A stretch of 64,000 nucleotides of DNA from Hydractinia symbiolongicarpus (taxonomy: Eukaryota > Cnidaria > Hydrozoa > Anthoathecata > Hydractiniidae). Each line of letters starts with the position of its first letter. The stretch's first letter is position 1. This document shows positions 34,901-47,400 of the stretch, in pieces. The stretch covers positions 29,750,001-29,814,000 of the forward strand of contig NC_079882.1 of assembly GCF_029227915.1 (NCBI RefSeq). Direction: 5' to 3'. Both the position numbers and the translations under genes were made by a program. The notes under the pieces were generated by a model. That model had not been told where the DNA came from. It searched no databases and saw only the letters and a program-made list of their open reading frames with translations.

Positions 34901-37900
34901 TGCACCGTATGATAGTCTTATCATACAAAGTTCATTTCTTTCAATCCAGTGACAGTTAAAATAGTCTCCAGGAAATAACTTATTCTATGGTGATTTCATG
35001 TGCAGCTAGTAATTTTTGTACTATTTTAAAGAAAGTGCAATTAGCTTTTTTAAACTTTGGTATTATGGTTGGTTTATCCAAGTGTCTACGACATGTTATT
35101 CTTACTGTTGATTCTTTTAGTGAAAAGCAAAAAATTGCTGACTCAAAGGCTGTCAAACGTTCACTTATCGAGAGAGATAAAGTACACAAAGATCTTCAGG
35201 TTAGTGATGATAATACACTTCATTAAATACATTCTATTGTTGGTATGAGGTATTTATAGCATTATGGCGATTCACAGATGATAATTGCTTCAAAAATGCT
35301 TACTTTTTTTGGATGCACACTTTATAATTGAATGAAAATAGAACGTAAATTATAATTTAAAACGAAAAAAGGTAAACATATTACGTTAATTTTTAATCTT
35401 GTTAACATCATACTTATGTCACATTGTTGAGTTGTTAAGTATGGTGAAGGTCCTTACAAACTGGTCAATATGTTTTCAATGTATGACATCTGTATGATTT
35501 CAGGTGATCAAAGAAGAAACAGACCAAACACGATTGATCCACGAAAAACTTTTACTAAAACTGGACCAGGCACGTGGGAAAGCTGCAGAAATTGAGGAGA
35601 ATTTAATCACTCAATCTGAAATGTTGAAGAAACAAAACAAAGATGAAAATCATGCTCGAGTGATTCTTCAGGTTTGTGGATGCGACTCTTTCACGAATGT
35701 AAATGTTCTGGACAAGTCAACTGGTGGTGTTACAAACAGATCGTCATTGTAGCCAACTTATAATTCGTCATGTTAAGTTCCTGATTTCAAAAGAGAGTGC
35801 TCAAAACAAAAAATATTTCCTTATTTTGCTAATACGGTACCAATTCATTTTTTTCATTTCATACCAGGGTAAATTTTTTGGAGCATTATTTTCGCAAATT
35901 CGAAATTTAAGTACCGTGATCGAAATTTAAGTACCGTGATCGAAATTTAAGTACCGTGATCGAAATTTAAGTACCGTGATCGAAATTTAAGTACCGTGAT
36001 CGAAATTTAAGTACCGTGATCGAAATTTAAGTACCGTGATCGAAATTTAAGTACTGTGATCGAAATTTAAGTACCGTGATCGAAATTTAAGTACCGTGAT
36101 CGAAATTTAAGTACCGTGATCGAAATTTAAGTACCGTGATTGAAATTTAAGTACCGTGATCGAAATTTAAGTACCGTGATCGAAATTTAAGTACCGTGAT
36201 CGAAATTTAAGTACCGTGATCGAAATTTAAGTACCGTGATCGAAATTTAAGTACCGTGATCGAAATTTAAGTACCGTGATCGACATTTAAGTACCGTGAT
36301 CGACATTTAAGTACCGTGATCGAAATTTAAGTACCGTGATCGAAATTTAAGTACCGTGATCGAAATTTAAGTACCGTGATCAGAAAAATAAATAAATTTG
36401 AGTGATTTATCCTCGCATTAGAATAGGAAAAAATCCTGCCGTAAATATGTTTTTCCGAGGAATAAAAAATGGAAATGAAAATAATGTTAAAATTATTTGA
36501 GGACAGATAAATATCTTTCAACGAAAAAAAAGACCTATATAATATAAACGAAACAAGCTCACAAAGGAAGAGAATCAACTCAAAAATCGTTAAAAAAGCT
36601 AAAAATAAATTAATGAGATCATTTTCTGCCAGAATGTAAGGTGACGGACGAGGTTGACGTGTCGAAAAAAACAACCTAGAAAACCTCATTCAATTCTGAT
36701 AGTATTTTTTATCCATCTTTTATTTAGGCTCGAATAAATGCTGACATGGCAGCTTTTAATTTCAAGAAAGAAGAATCCGAGAGAAAAAGAGGAAAGGTGA
36801 GATAAATATTTTGTTTCATCGCATCTAATAGACATGTGAAGGCACTCGTCTGTATACCCTGCTGCAGAATCTTATAAGCAACTTAGGCAAGGCAAACGTT
36901 TGTCTTTTCATGCATTCACACTATCCTGATTTACGTGGGATGCTTAAAATTTTGTTGAAAATTTCACAATCTCTGATTTTTTGAAAGATCTTCAGCTTTT
37001 TGATCAAAATGAAGAGAAACTCGTGCCACTTCTGATGTTAAGGACGAAACCATAACACGGACTCTTTGCGGCAACTTTGTTTTTGAAAAGTATACCCTGA
37101 TCTGAACATGTGCATTGAAAAATTATATTATTTTCTCTGTCGTAGATGGCTCTGTCCTTGTTTTGTAAAGTCGCTATTCTATCAGAATATAGGGATTTGC
37201 AGATTGTCATTTTTCTTATATTAGCTTCGTGAAAACAAAAATGTACAGAAATATCTGAAAAAGTAAAAAAAAGTTAACCTGTTTTTCAAACTCTAAAAAA
37301 GTTTTCTCCTTCCCTTCGGAAGCCTGCGCTCCTGGAATGCATGATAAATCCTGCAAAGTTCTTGAGATTAGAACGGTAGAAAGTCTAAGAAATCGAATCG
37401 TTTAGATTCTCTTTAATATTTTCTGAATATGTTCTAGCTTCTGAAAACCGATCATGAAATTCAGTCTATATTAGCTAAAGTCAACGCTCAGGTAATATTC
37501 TTCGTCGGTTACTTGTTGTGCTGGTAATTTATTACAAGCTCGTGAGCTTGTATTAAAACGCAAATGTGTCCTACAAGAATGGAAATTTTTGCCTCTCTGA
37601 GCACCGACACGGGAGTCGTCGTGTGTTCGAATCTCATCTTGGTAACTATTTTTACTTTTTTTTTCTTTTTTCTTTTTTGAAAAAGATAAGACAAGTGTTC
37701 AAAACACTTGTTTAACTAACTAGTAAATAAAAGTGTTTCCACCAAAATTTTTAAAAGTGAATGTAGGCAGAATTAACTGAATTAATGAATTTCGCAAATT
37801 TTGGGGTTTGTGGGTTTGTGGTCTTTCTTCTTCCTGTCAGTCGGTTCACCCAAGACGGACCCATCGAAAATTAAAAGTTCGAGGAATTTTCCGTTCAGGA

Positions 37901-40900
37901 AGGTCTCACAAATCAATTTTGAAAAATAAGTGTGTAACAAATATTATTGCGTATCTGAATAGTAAAATATGTCGTGTCTAACTTCGTAACAAAAATCCCA
38001 ATTTGATAGACAGCTTTTTGTAAACTTTATTCGCGAGGTTGTTTGCGTATATCATACGTCTTGTTGTTTTAATAACGAAATTTGTTTAAACTATATGTTT
38101 ATATAGTATATATAATATTTTTTTTTCAGGTTGAAAAGTTAGATTCGAAGTGCATGGAAAGATTGAAGGTCAGCCTGTTTGTTTTGCCTTGTGTCTATCT
38201 GCCTGTGTGTGATTATTTTATGATGTAGTATAAGGTACAATCTTTCCAAAAATGCTTTTCCTTTAAACTGCATGTTGTTCAGGAAAAACACTACGCTAAA
38301 AATCATAATTTGTTTAGCCGGTGCCATACTAATAGTTTCATCATTGTGCAATCTAAAATCTATGTCTCATTTGATTGCATTCCTAACCATCAATTTATTT
38401 TCGTAAAGCGTGCCAAATAAAACTTCAGACATCTGTTTTTCATTCTGTTTTTTTCTGTAGAAACATTATTGTTATAGTTATTAGGGCGTTAGTTTTTTGA
38501 GACAGCATCCGTCGAATGGTTGAGCTTGTAGCGTTTAGGAGTTTTTGATTTGGCAAAAATATTTAAAAACAACAACGATACTGGATTCCTCACCGACATT
38601 CTAACATTTCATGTTTTTAGGCAATCGAGGCAATCAAGAAATTGCTGTTGCAAATTGAACATAAACGAAATGAACAAGAGAAAATACTTACATCGCAACT
38701 CAATGATCTGCTGCTAAAAGAAGACAAGTTGAAGGTATTCCATTACATAAACTTATTTTTATAACAACCAGTATGCATTCGGCTTGAGTTAATTTTTTCA
38801 ACAACTGCCAAATGTTCTTATTGAAGTCTTATTTTCATCAAACTTTTTATGAAAAATTTCCCATGCAGGTAAATTAATAAACGCCTTAAATTTCGTTTCA
38901 TCAAGAATTTCTATTAACACATAAGTTTTTAATGAATGTGAAACTTATTTCTAGTGTAAAGAAGGCTTTAAATGAAATTTAAAGAATAAAAATTTTGGTA
39001 ACATTTAATCTTAAACATCAGGTTGATTTGAGCGATATCTGCCAGAGACAGCAAGACAAAGAAGACATGTCCGATGGATGTAACAAGAAATTATGCGACA
39101 TGGCATCATCCAGTGTGATGATGAACAAGTTGTTATTGTCAAACGAACGTGCAATTGACGAGTTAAAGTAGGTGGCATCAGTTTGAGTGAATGTAACAAA
39201 CACAACATTTGATGTTATAAGAATGAAAACAGAAATCGCAGTGTTAAGTTTGCAGCAATTTTTTTTCTTTAATGATTGAAAAAAGTATGGAAGACTACAG
39301 AATGTGAGAGAGATATGATAGATTTGTTGAGTCAAGGATTTTTGTGGAACGAAGGCGAAGTTGTTCTTTTTTGGTCCATAAAATAAAAAATAAAAGCTAA
39401 ATCGTTGTATTCAGTGCTGACTTGTGAAGAAGACTCCGCTGTTCTCATCTTTGCGATTTTTTAGATTTGTTGTAAGCATGTAGAAAATTAGTACGCTACG
39501 CTCAGACATTTTGACGATTAATTTATTAATTATTTCTGTCGTGTTTTTTTTACAGTGAGGAACTGATTGAACTTAATCTTCAAGTTGATTCAGAAAAAGA
39601 TCTGTCATCGAAGTTAAAGAAGTCATTACAGCAAGTTCAAGGTAGGTTGTAACAAATCCAACGATATCTTGACTCTCCATATATAGTAGCCGTATTCTGT
39701 CTGTTTGTGCGCAAAATGGTACCCCGAGTAGTGGCGGCTCCTTTAATCTTTTTTTAATTTTATTTAAGACTTAAAAGATATAATGCCTTTTGTCTGTCGC
39801 TGCTCAGTTCTGTAATTGTGTTATTCATGACTACTGATTAGTTAAAATAGTAATATTCAATTTCATGTGCTGTTATATTTTCCTGATCTCTATCACTTCT
39901 CATTTTCATAATACTGTTAATATTTTTTAGAACGTGCAATGTACCATAGGAAACAACATGAGTTACAAGCAGAGCAGCGCACAGCATCTTGGGAGGAACT
40001 GAAGGTAAGCCTGTCCACTACGGTTCCCAAGTTTTCGTTTTTATTTCATTTTTGTTAAATCTATGGGTACACGAATTACAAAATACTAGTCGTTAGCCCG
40101 TGGAAAAATCCATGGGTTCGCCCGTCCTTTTTATACCGCATTGCGTGCGTCTCGCTACCTGCGCAGCTAAGCTACCAATTTGCGTGACAGACGGACGGAC
40201 ATACGTATACGGGTATTATAATACCCGTATACGTCGTTGCCCGTGGAAAAATCCTCGGGTTCGCCTGTCCTTTAAATTTAACCGTCGCAACAAAGTGGAT
40301 AAATATATGGCGCATTTGATATTCGTGTTGCCTCAACATCATTTTCTAACTCAGCGGGGGTCCGCGCAGAGACAGACAGACGACGGTATTATTATAGAGA
40401 TTATTATTTACTTAAAGGCTGGTTTGCTTTTAATTAAGAAAAAAAGTGGTACTGTTTGTCATATTTTTGTTTGTTTAGCAAAATTTGGAGATGTCATTAC
40501 AAGAAAACAAAGAATTAGCCATTCAATACATCAACCTTCAAAACGAACACATCAGTAAGAAAAACAGTTTCATCAACACATATGAGAAAGCTGTCATAGC
40601 ACAAGACGCATTACAAGATAAACAAACGGTAGACAGAATTTTTTTTTTCTTAACTGTTTAATTTTAGAGAGTGCGAGTAGAGGGAGGATTGGAACATTAA
40701 CCGATGCTTGGTTTCTTTTGTATTCAGACACCTTCAGACAATTCGTCTTTCTGTAACCTTCTAATGAAAATACTTGTAATACATTTGTTTCTTTATTTCT
40801 TCAACATTCTCAGCACGACGCGTTATATGTATCTCGAGATAAATAAGGTTTTTGCATGAATAAATTTTTCTTAAGCATTGTGTTGAGCTGAGTTTTTTTG

Positions 40901-41749
40901 AGTGCAAGAGAAATATGGAAAACAAAAGCTCCTCCTTAAAATAAAATTCTCTTCTCTTTTCGTTTGTGTCTTTTTTAAATTTACAAAACTGTAGAAAACC
41001 TCAAGTCTTCTTGAAAATGTAGGAACCTTAAAGTATCAGCATCTGGTATACGAGATTGATTATTCCCAATATTTTATTGACAAAATTTTATTGTGAATCT
41101 TGCGAACTTTACGCAATATGTACCATTTGCAAAACAATCCCCAAAAATATACAAAAATTTTCATTATTTGGAAATGTTGTGAATTCGTTAAAATAGCAGT
41201 ATTTACTTTGCAGAAAATTTCTCTTAAAAAGTAATCTCGTTAGGCAAATTTTAAGTACATTTAAAATGTCTGGTTATTAGCTAAAAAATTTTGTGATTTT
41301 TTTAATTAATTTGACCTTATTTACCTTAATTACCTTAGTTGTTTAAGACAGGATTTCTCTTATTATGCCCTATTCCCCTATCACCAGATGCTGAAATACC
41401 GTGTAGATCATGTTATTAAAACCGTTCTGTATTATTCGTTTCATTTTCTAAGTCGTAAATGTAAGCACATCTTATAATTATATATTAACTTTTTCAGCTC
41501 TGCGAACTTCACACTCGATTACACGAAGCATTAAAGTGTTATTATGAGTTACGTGGTATACAAACAAGAGCTGGCTTATCGAGGTTTGAAGAAATGACTA
41601 GAAAAAGTTTCATAAAGCTTGAAAAAGTTCAAAGAGAACTCGAAACATCAACTCGAAATATCTCTGCTTTTCTTGCAGCTAACAATACCGCTCACAACCA
41701 TCTACATACCAAAAAAGCATACCATCCAAAATTTACGATATCTTCTTAG
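25938..41749 (+). CDS. Coiled-coil protein resembling CCDC178, 22 coding exons
   Basis: Exons: 25938-25947, 26652-26840, 27305-27399, 28071-28332, 28630-28728, 29687-29738, 30657-30869, 33132-33235, 33306-33355, 33826-33921, 34320-34456, 35121-35199, 35504-35671, 36728-36796, 37438-37491, 38130-38168, 38621-38734, 39022-39167, 39556-39641, 39931-40004, 40479-40628 and 41498-41749. All phases agree and give 845 aa. After about 120 residues of mixed sequence (FTCINKANVNLSKVKESLEE, then GAALEVFDTEI) the protein is almost wholly coiled coil. A segment reading ELPDAIQK|EHERCAYNVQ and LKWHCAYQGRVEARL precedes the long heptad region, and the end is IRTRAGLSRF-like (GIQTRAGLSRFEEM). Length and layout are close to vertebrate CCDC178 (867 aa); CCDC175 is the other candidate. 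The function of that family is poorly known. The one weak junction is the GTTGGA donor at 26841. Confidence 0.8.
27008..27079 (+). repeat. 36-bp tandem duplication in an intron
   Basis: Two adjacent copies of a unit containing GAGAATGAGTACATTGACAA differ at most by one base. It lies in the second intron of the coiled-coil gene. Confidence 0.9.
28835..29475. repeat. Dispersed repeat in an intron, interrupted by a MITE
   Basis: It shares order and wording with 47060-47400: CATTTAGTCTTGTAAAATCT versus CATTGAGTCCTGTATGTGAG, CATTCTTATCTACATTCATC versus CATCCTTATCTTTGTTTGTC, and a TATCAATAAATGCTAGAAA-like segment. Its left part has GTGTCCGTCTGTCTGTCAC, a signature also found near 40190 and 44270. 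The MITE 29022-29247 sits inside it. Confidence 0.6.
29022..29247. mobile_element. Small MITE, relative of 22095-22662
   Basis: Left end AGGGATCGTCCACAAATTTTG and right end CAAAATTTGTGGACAATCTC form imperfect terminal inverted repeats. The interior is AT-rich with several AATTTGTC-like and GACGATTT-like repeats. It is located in an intron of the coiled-coil gene. Confidence 0.7.
31339..31464 (+). repeat. 63-bp tandem duplication, diverged
   Basis: Both halves contain TAGCATGATGCAA, then TTATCAACAGTTCT and AGAATTCAGCA, with a handful of substitutions between them. Located in the large intron 30870-33131, which otherwise shows no feature. Confidence 0.8.
35901..36380 (+). repeat. 20-bp minisatellite, 24 copies
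   Basis: The unit CGAAATTTAAGTACCGTGAT is repeated 24 times with four visible single-base variants (36055, 36141, 36284 and 36304 regions). It lies in the intron 35672-36727 of the coiled-coil gene. The left flank, TTTTCGCAAATTCGAAATTT, shows how the first unit grades into a TTTCGC-type repeat. Confidence 0.98.
40085..40405. repeat. Two tandem copies of a dispersed repeat joined by a palindrome
   Basis: Copy 1 starts TCGTTAGCCCGTGGAAAAAT and copy 2 (40232) starts TCGTTGCCCGTGGAAAAATC; both continue with CGGGTTCGCC(C/T)GTCCTTT and end in GACAGAC-rich sequence followed by GTATTAT. The junction at 40203-40234 is a perfect 32-bp palindrome with the core GGGTATTATAATACCC. Located in intron 40005-40478. 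Confidence 0.75.
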
Positions 41750-42358
41750 TATAGATTCCTGCATATTTTTTAAAAGTTGTCAATGTTTTAAAGTTTTGAT
41801 TTTGTATATAATTCGAAGGTTTAGTTTTGTAAGAGAGTATACTTTAACCAAGATAAAAATAAGAGAAACAATGTGATGTGCTGTATTTTCTTTCCCTAAA
41901 ATGCCAGTTAAAGAAAGTGCAAAATTGCCCAGCACCTTGTCTCGTTTTATTGACTTTTTTTGCTTTTTTGCGCATTTTCTGTTTATGTTAAAAAACAACT
42001 ATTTCTAACGCATCCGTTAACTTCTTCTGTTGCGTGTGTTTTAAGTTAACACCTGACGCCCATCTTATTCAGCCTTTATTGGCGTTATTTTTCAAATTTT
42101 CATCAAACTTTTATGCTATACTTTAGGTACTACCGCGCCACCCGGGTCTTGTAGCTCCTGAGCCGTTATTACGGAGTTGCCAACACCGCTATCAACTTCA
42201 ACACAACAAGGAAAAATGCCCCGGGAACGAGGTTGCCTTAAGGTGGTGGGTGACATGAAAATTATCGCCGACATAGTTTGCAAGAGGCGAGATATAGAAA
42301 ATGTAGGTTCATAAAGTAAGGTGCATACATGTCCAACTTTGGCGCGGTAGACTTGATA
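41750..42358. other. 3' flank of the coiled-coil gene with a repeat fragment
   Basis: No gene is seen. 42145-42235 contains CCTGAGCCGTTATTACGGAG and GGGAACGAGGTTGCC, members of a dispersed family also present at 54870, 57770, 62690, 63360 and 63890. Confidence 0.5.
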
Positions 42359-42519
42359 CAATGGAATCTATCTATCCCGACTACTCTCTATCTCGAACTT
42401 CTCTCTATATCTCGAACTAAAGTCTCAGTCCATTTGTGGTCTGCCTAAGGTATTTTCCTTTCTTTATCTCGAACAAATGTTTTGGTCCCTTGCGAGTTCG
42501 AGATAGTGAGATTACACTG
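42359..42519. mobile_element. Small pogo/Tigger-like MITE
   Basis: 161 bp between two TA sites (42357-42358 and 42520-42521). The right end carries GAGATAGTGAGATTACACTG and the left end a diverged match, CAATGGAATCTATCTATC. Several ATCTCGAAC motifs lie inside. The TA target and the CAGTGTAATC terminus are typical of pogo/Tigger MITEs. Confidence 0.65.
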
Positions 42520-42834
42520 TAGTGCTTGATCGACACACCCAAAGACTTATGAAGATTGTGTTTCGCACTAATTTTATTTCTTTTTGTGTCAGTAATATTG
42601 TCTAATATTTAAAGTGAAACACAATAACTTTGTTAACTTTGTATTAGACATGTCAAGTTGTCGACAAAACGTACCTTTTACCGGCGTGTCCAAGCAGAGA
42701 AAAAAATTTGATATGAATTCTCATCAACCATCAACCAAACAATTAAGATTTAGTTTAACAATAACAATTAAAGTGGTTTGTTTTTCTTGTTCCTTCTTTA
42801 CCATCTTAAATTTTGAAATTGATTAACTTATAAC

Positions 42835-43082
42835 CTACGATACAAACACTCTAACGTTCAAAATGCTTTCAACACTCTCTCCAAAGAGTGTGTATGGTAC
42901 GTCTCTGTGCTCGTATTCACTGCTTGTCCCTTTTTCGATAACAAGAGCCCCAAGAGGATGTTCACAACGATTTTCGTTTAGATCCAAGCTCAACAAAATA
43001 TGTTCTGGGTGTTCCAGGTCTTGTACTTCGTCTCCGGGTTTTGATTCGCTAGCATGATGGCAAATTCCTTTACCCTGCAAAT
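42835..43082 (-). CDS. Possible terminal exon of an unidentified gene
   Basis: After a tgacttag acceptor, the minus strand encodes GKGICHHASESKPGDEVQD, EHILLSLDLNENRCEHPLGA and EYEHRDVPYTLFGESVESIL, ending NVRVFVS and TAG. About 80 residues with normal protein composition, higher GC than its surroundings, and a stop at the expected end. No partner exon was found up to 44 kb and no family is recognised, so it may be a real small gene, a retrocopy piece or part of a mobile element. Confidence 0.35.
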
Positions 43083-44264
43083 CTAAGTCATGGTAATTTA
43101 CCGAACCGTATTTATTTTTTCATTTCAACTTCCAAGGAGAAGGTACGGCCATAGTTTCTGTGACGAAAGGGAAATGAAACTTTATCTTTATGCTTTAGAC
43201 ATTTGTTAGCTAGCTATATAAACTAATATTTGATAGCTTTATAATTTATCTGTGTTTTACTCTTGTACTTGGCCTACTTAGATACACAGTCAAGGTTCTT
43301 GTCTTGTAGCCAGCTAATCGAACGGAGCATAGAACGGAGGTTTGAGAATAAAACCAAATTGTGTAGACACACACTAAACTGGAACTGGCTGAGAAAGTAT
43401 AAAGTAGCTTATCTCGCAACTAGCTGCAAAAGTATTTTTGGCTGAATTTTTAGACTTGGTTGATTATGTAAAAAAACTTCTGGAAGGAGCCCCCTATTAA
43501 AATTTTGATCATTTTGCCAATGTGCAATGAACTTAAGTTCATCTATGTTGCCTTGCGCACAAGCTTTTATGAAAGAGGGCAATCAGATTTGCATAGACAT
43601 AGCTAGCTTGTTTATACCCCTAGAAGATATATAGTTGAGAAAAACCTTGCTACCCCATGTTTCTTAAATCTATAATTTATGAATTAAATAAGCAATTTGC
43701 AGTTGTTATCCATTTCTTGACTGTTAGGATGCGTTTAAATGTACAGAACTTTGTTAAAACTCTACACCTTAACAAAGTTTGCTTGTGATACCATCCCAGT
43801 ATATCTGCTATTATATTTTCTGTCAAAGTTATGTGCGGGACTTTAATGTTTTTAATGTTTTTTATTAATGTTTAATAAATCATAATGAACACTCCTGTCA
43901 CTAGAAAAGGCATCTTTGGTCCATACAATTCTTGTTTTATGAGACAATATAATGTTGATGAACTCTGATTTTCCGACATGAAAGCTCCCATGTATTGAGG
44001 CTTTACTCTAACCAAAAAGTTTTTTTTTTAATTTTTAAAATAAATAGAGATGTTTTTAGGAAAATTTTTTATCTGTAGAGGAGCAGAGAAGATTCTCATT
44101 TCATAATTTTAGTCTTTCTAAAGTTTTCATAATACTATGGGTATGTTCAACTAATGATTACAAAAAGTTGTTTCTCCTTTCCTTTTCTCCAGCATATTCA
44201 CACATTGTAGCAATCGTCAGACCCTATTTTAAACAGTTTTCTGATTTTAAACTCTTATAATAAT
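43083..44264. other. Intergenic DNA, nothing recognised
   Basis: AT-rich sequence without TIR pairs, long frames or family motifs. If the frame at 42835-43082 is a last exon, its upstream exons would lie here, but none could be recognised. Confidence 0.4.
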
Positions 44265-45000
44265 ACGGGTACTGTGTCTGTCCGTAACAAGCAAAGTGGA
44301 TGTGTTCATTTTCCTTTGATGTTGCTGAAAAATACATGTCTAATATGGTAAATTTTTTGTTACGGCACGACTTCAATAACACTACTTTAACGTCAATATC
44401 CTATATTAAATTATTGAAGCCATTACAGTGCACTTAAAACTTTAAGGCCAAATAACTTGGAAACGAGGTGGTGACGTCAATGGTTTTTCACCACGTGGGT
44501 AACTAGGGACCACCTAGGACCAATTTGGGTAAGTTTCCCAAACTTGGGTCCCCAAATCCGTTTCGGAATGGACGGGTTGATGACGTCATCAAAAAACATT
44601 CAAACCTTATTATCTCTGCAACTGTTTGTCAAAAGTACATAATCCTAAACATTTTCTTGATCATCGTTTCAAGATCTATATGATGAAAGGACAGGCATAC
44701 AAATTTCTAAAATAAAAATTTTGGGGTTTTGACGGGCCATTGCTGACGTCAGCAAAAATTTTAAACCATTATATTTCATTAACCGCTTATCAAAACCACA
44801 TGATCATATACATATTCTTGATCAGCAGTTTAAGCTCTACACAATAGAGGCAACGTGAAAACAAATTTCCAAGAAAAAATATTTCGTCTCTTGACAGATC
44901 CTTGCTGACGTCATCAAAATTTAAATAACAGTTCTTTTTTACTGTCATCCTGTCTAAGTAGGTTTTTCCACAGAGTAATGAGTTATTGCCAAGTAAATTA
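44265..45000 (+). repeat. Long dispersed repeat with TGACGTCA-rich body
   Basis: It starts with ATAATAATACGGGTA and CTGTGTCTGTCCGT (compare 40190-40225) and contains three related blocks of about 150-170 bp, each with a TGACGTCA(A/T/G)CAAAA-like segment followed by an AACC(G/T)TTATCAAAA- or GTTTGTCAAAA-like segment (near 44582, 44736 and 44905). Part of the first block is also at 6850-6965 in reverse. No coding potential is seen. Confidence 0.65.
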
Positions 45001-45907
45001 ACAAGCCTGTGTAGTTTTCTTTGACTGAACAACTTATTTTATTTATCTTTTACCATCATAAGTAAAGAATCTCTGATAACACGATGTATATACACCTTGC
45101 ATTTAATTGCTGCTTTATTCAGAGACAAAAAATGCTAAACAATGACAAATAAAGTCACCAATATGTTTGTGATTGCGGTTGCTAATTAAAAAGAAATATT
45201 AATGGCAGCAATTTTATTGCTGTTGCTTATTTATGTAAATTTTCATGTTTAGCGTTTTCTTAATTCTGAACTTTCTTCTTTAACATATAGCATAGGATGT
45301 ATATATATAAGTACACTTTTTCTGCTCAAAGCAGGGCTTTGTGAATTAAGATTCTATGTGCACAGGGTTTCATGCACGCTACATTGGGAAAACGTCCAAA
45401 AAAATTGCTTACTCATTGTTTACCTGGGCATATTCTTGTATATATATTTGTGTGGTAAAAGCTTTATGAAAACATGGTATTAATTTTTTGCATTGTAGTA
45501 AAACACAATATATAATTAAAGTGACCTATGAGGTAGGGTTGTTTGTCGGTACATCTTGCTTTTATATAGTCAAGTGTGCCAAAAGTTGCCCACTTTCTCA
45601 TTGTTTCCTATTTCTGTGTTTTGTTAGGCTTTAGAATTGGAATAAATGCTTCCAATGAGTGACAGTGAACCATCTTTAAAACCAACTACCATTTATTTAA
45701 ATAAAGCTACTTGTTAACCAGTAAATGTCAAAAACGTGTGCAGTTTTTTTACAAGACCCTAGGGTACATGGTAGAAATAAGAGAAGAAACACTTATTTGT
45801 AAAATGATTTATGCTTAAAATATTTAACAATTTATGCAATTTACTTCAATTGTTTTACACTCAACTCGTTGCAGAATTATTTTCTAAGGTGTACATGCAG
45901 TTTTTAA
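45001..45907. other. Repeat-rich intergenic DNA
   Basis: GTGACCTATGAGGTAGGG near 45521 and TGTGCCAAAAGTTGCCCAC near 45567 resemble the 28835 and 47060 repeats. No gene is supported. Confidence 0.4.
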
Positions 45908-46792
45908 AGGCGCGTAATCACCCTGTAGGCAACTTTTTTGTGGTACCTATTAAATAGTAAAAATTGAAAGATATACATGAGAAAACATTGTCCTGAAAAT
46001 TTTATTAAAAACTGCTTAGCCTACAGAACCGCCATTACATTTCATTGCATGAATCATGCGATAATAAACGCACGGCAAAATCGATCACATTGTTGCTGGA
46101 TTCATGCCATTACAAGAAGAATAATGAAAGAAGGGAGAGCATCTGTAGCTGTGTTTCCATCGTAATGCTTTTATAAATATATGAACAAACTTCCGAACAT
46201 GATAAATCAGATAAATCAATCGAAGTGTCTGTGTTATTCTTTATTATTTAAACGTTTTAACTAACTGAAATCAGATTTTATAATGCTTCAACTATCTTCA
46301 ACTATCACAATGTGCATTCTCCCTTGTTGAGTTTTTTCTTCTTTCTGTTTTGTTTTGTCTGTAGTCTCCAAAAACAATAACAAATAGAATAAATAGAAAA
46401 TTATTTTTTTCTTATGTGTCTTTTCAATAGAAACTCCTGGGATAAAATTTCTTTCCAATTTTTGATGCCATGTTTTACAAAGAAAAAACAAGCCAAAATA
46501 TGGCGTGAACGGAGCCTACCATAATGGCGATGGTATCGAACTCCATCTGAGTGCTCATTTATAACATTTTGTTACGGCCCGCTTATTAGACGGGAATAAG
46601 AGATCAACAAGATCGGTAAATATGGCGGCTAGAAAAAACAACAATAAATTTTAGATATTAAAGTACTATTATTTCCATTTCTAGTGAGTTTTATATTCCT
46701 AAATTTTCAGGAAAGACTTAACTCCGTCTGAACTTTGAAATTAATAAAAAATGTATATTTTAATTTTTTTCGAAAAAGGTGATTACGCGCCT
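45908..46792. mobile_element. TTAA-flanked DNA element, non-autonomous
   Basis: Terminal inverted repeats AGGCGCGTAATCACC and GGTGATTACGCGCCT, 15 bp and perfect, are flanked on both sides by TTAA (45904-45907 and 46793-46796). TTAA target use is characteristic of piggyBac and Kolobok superfamilies. The 885-bp interior has only short frames and no recognisable transposase. Confidence 0.8.
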
Positions 46793-47059
46793 TTAAATGC
46801 ATTTACTAAAGAATATTTTTTAAAAAATGCGTTGTCATCTATCAAAACATGCTGCACTACCATAAGCAGTTGCGGACTTTAAAAGTTTTTTTTGTAGCTG
46901 GGAAACAGTTATCCGTCAAATTAGGGGGAACATAAAAAGGATAAAAAGGTACAGATTAGTGCCAAGAAAGTGGATACTTTTGGCCTTTATATATGACTTT
47001 GAAATGAGATTAAAGGAGATTAAACTTATTGAGATGATATTAATATTGTGCAACTTTTT

Positions 47060-47400
47060 AAAACTTTTAAGTGTGTAACTTTTGACACACTCAACTATAT
47101 CTGCTTATTAGTTTTTTCTAATTTTTAGCACAAAGTTAAGTATCGATAAATGCTAAAAAATGACATACATTTTTGAATTTTGGTCTCCAAAAATGATTAT
47201 TAAAATGATTATTAATTTTTCTATAGAGGGTTTAAAATGTTTGTACAGATTGTTATCTGCAAATTTCATTGAGTCCTGTATGTGAGAAAAAATCTGCTTG
47301 CTAGGCAACAAACCTAAAACAACCTAAAATTATCTAAAAATAGTTTGTTTTTTTGCATCCTTATCTTTGTTTGTCACAGCTTATCTCAGGCAGACCCAAC
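47060..47400. repeat. Second copy of the 28835-29475 dispersed repeat
   Basis: Similar blocks in similar context (see 28835). This copy lacks the MITE, so it can serve as the uninterrupted comparison. Confidence 0.6.

Noticed and set aside
35901-36380. CRISPR-like regular array
   Set aside because: The units are contiguous 20-bp repeats without spacers, in an intron of an animal gene. It is a minisatellite.
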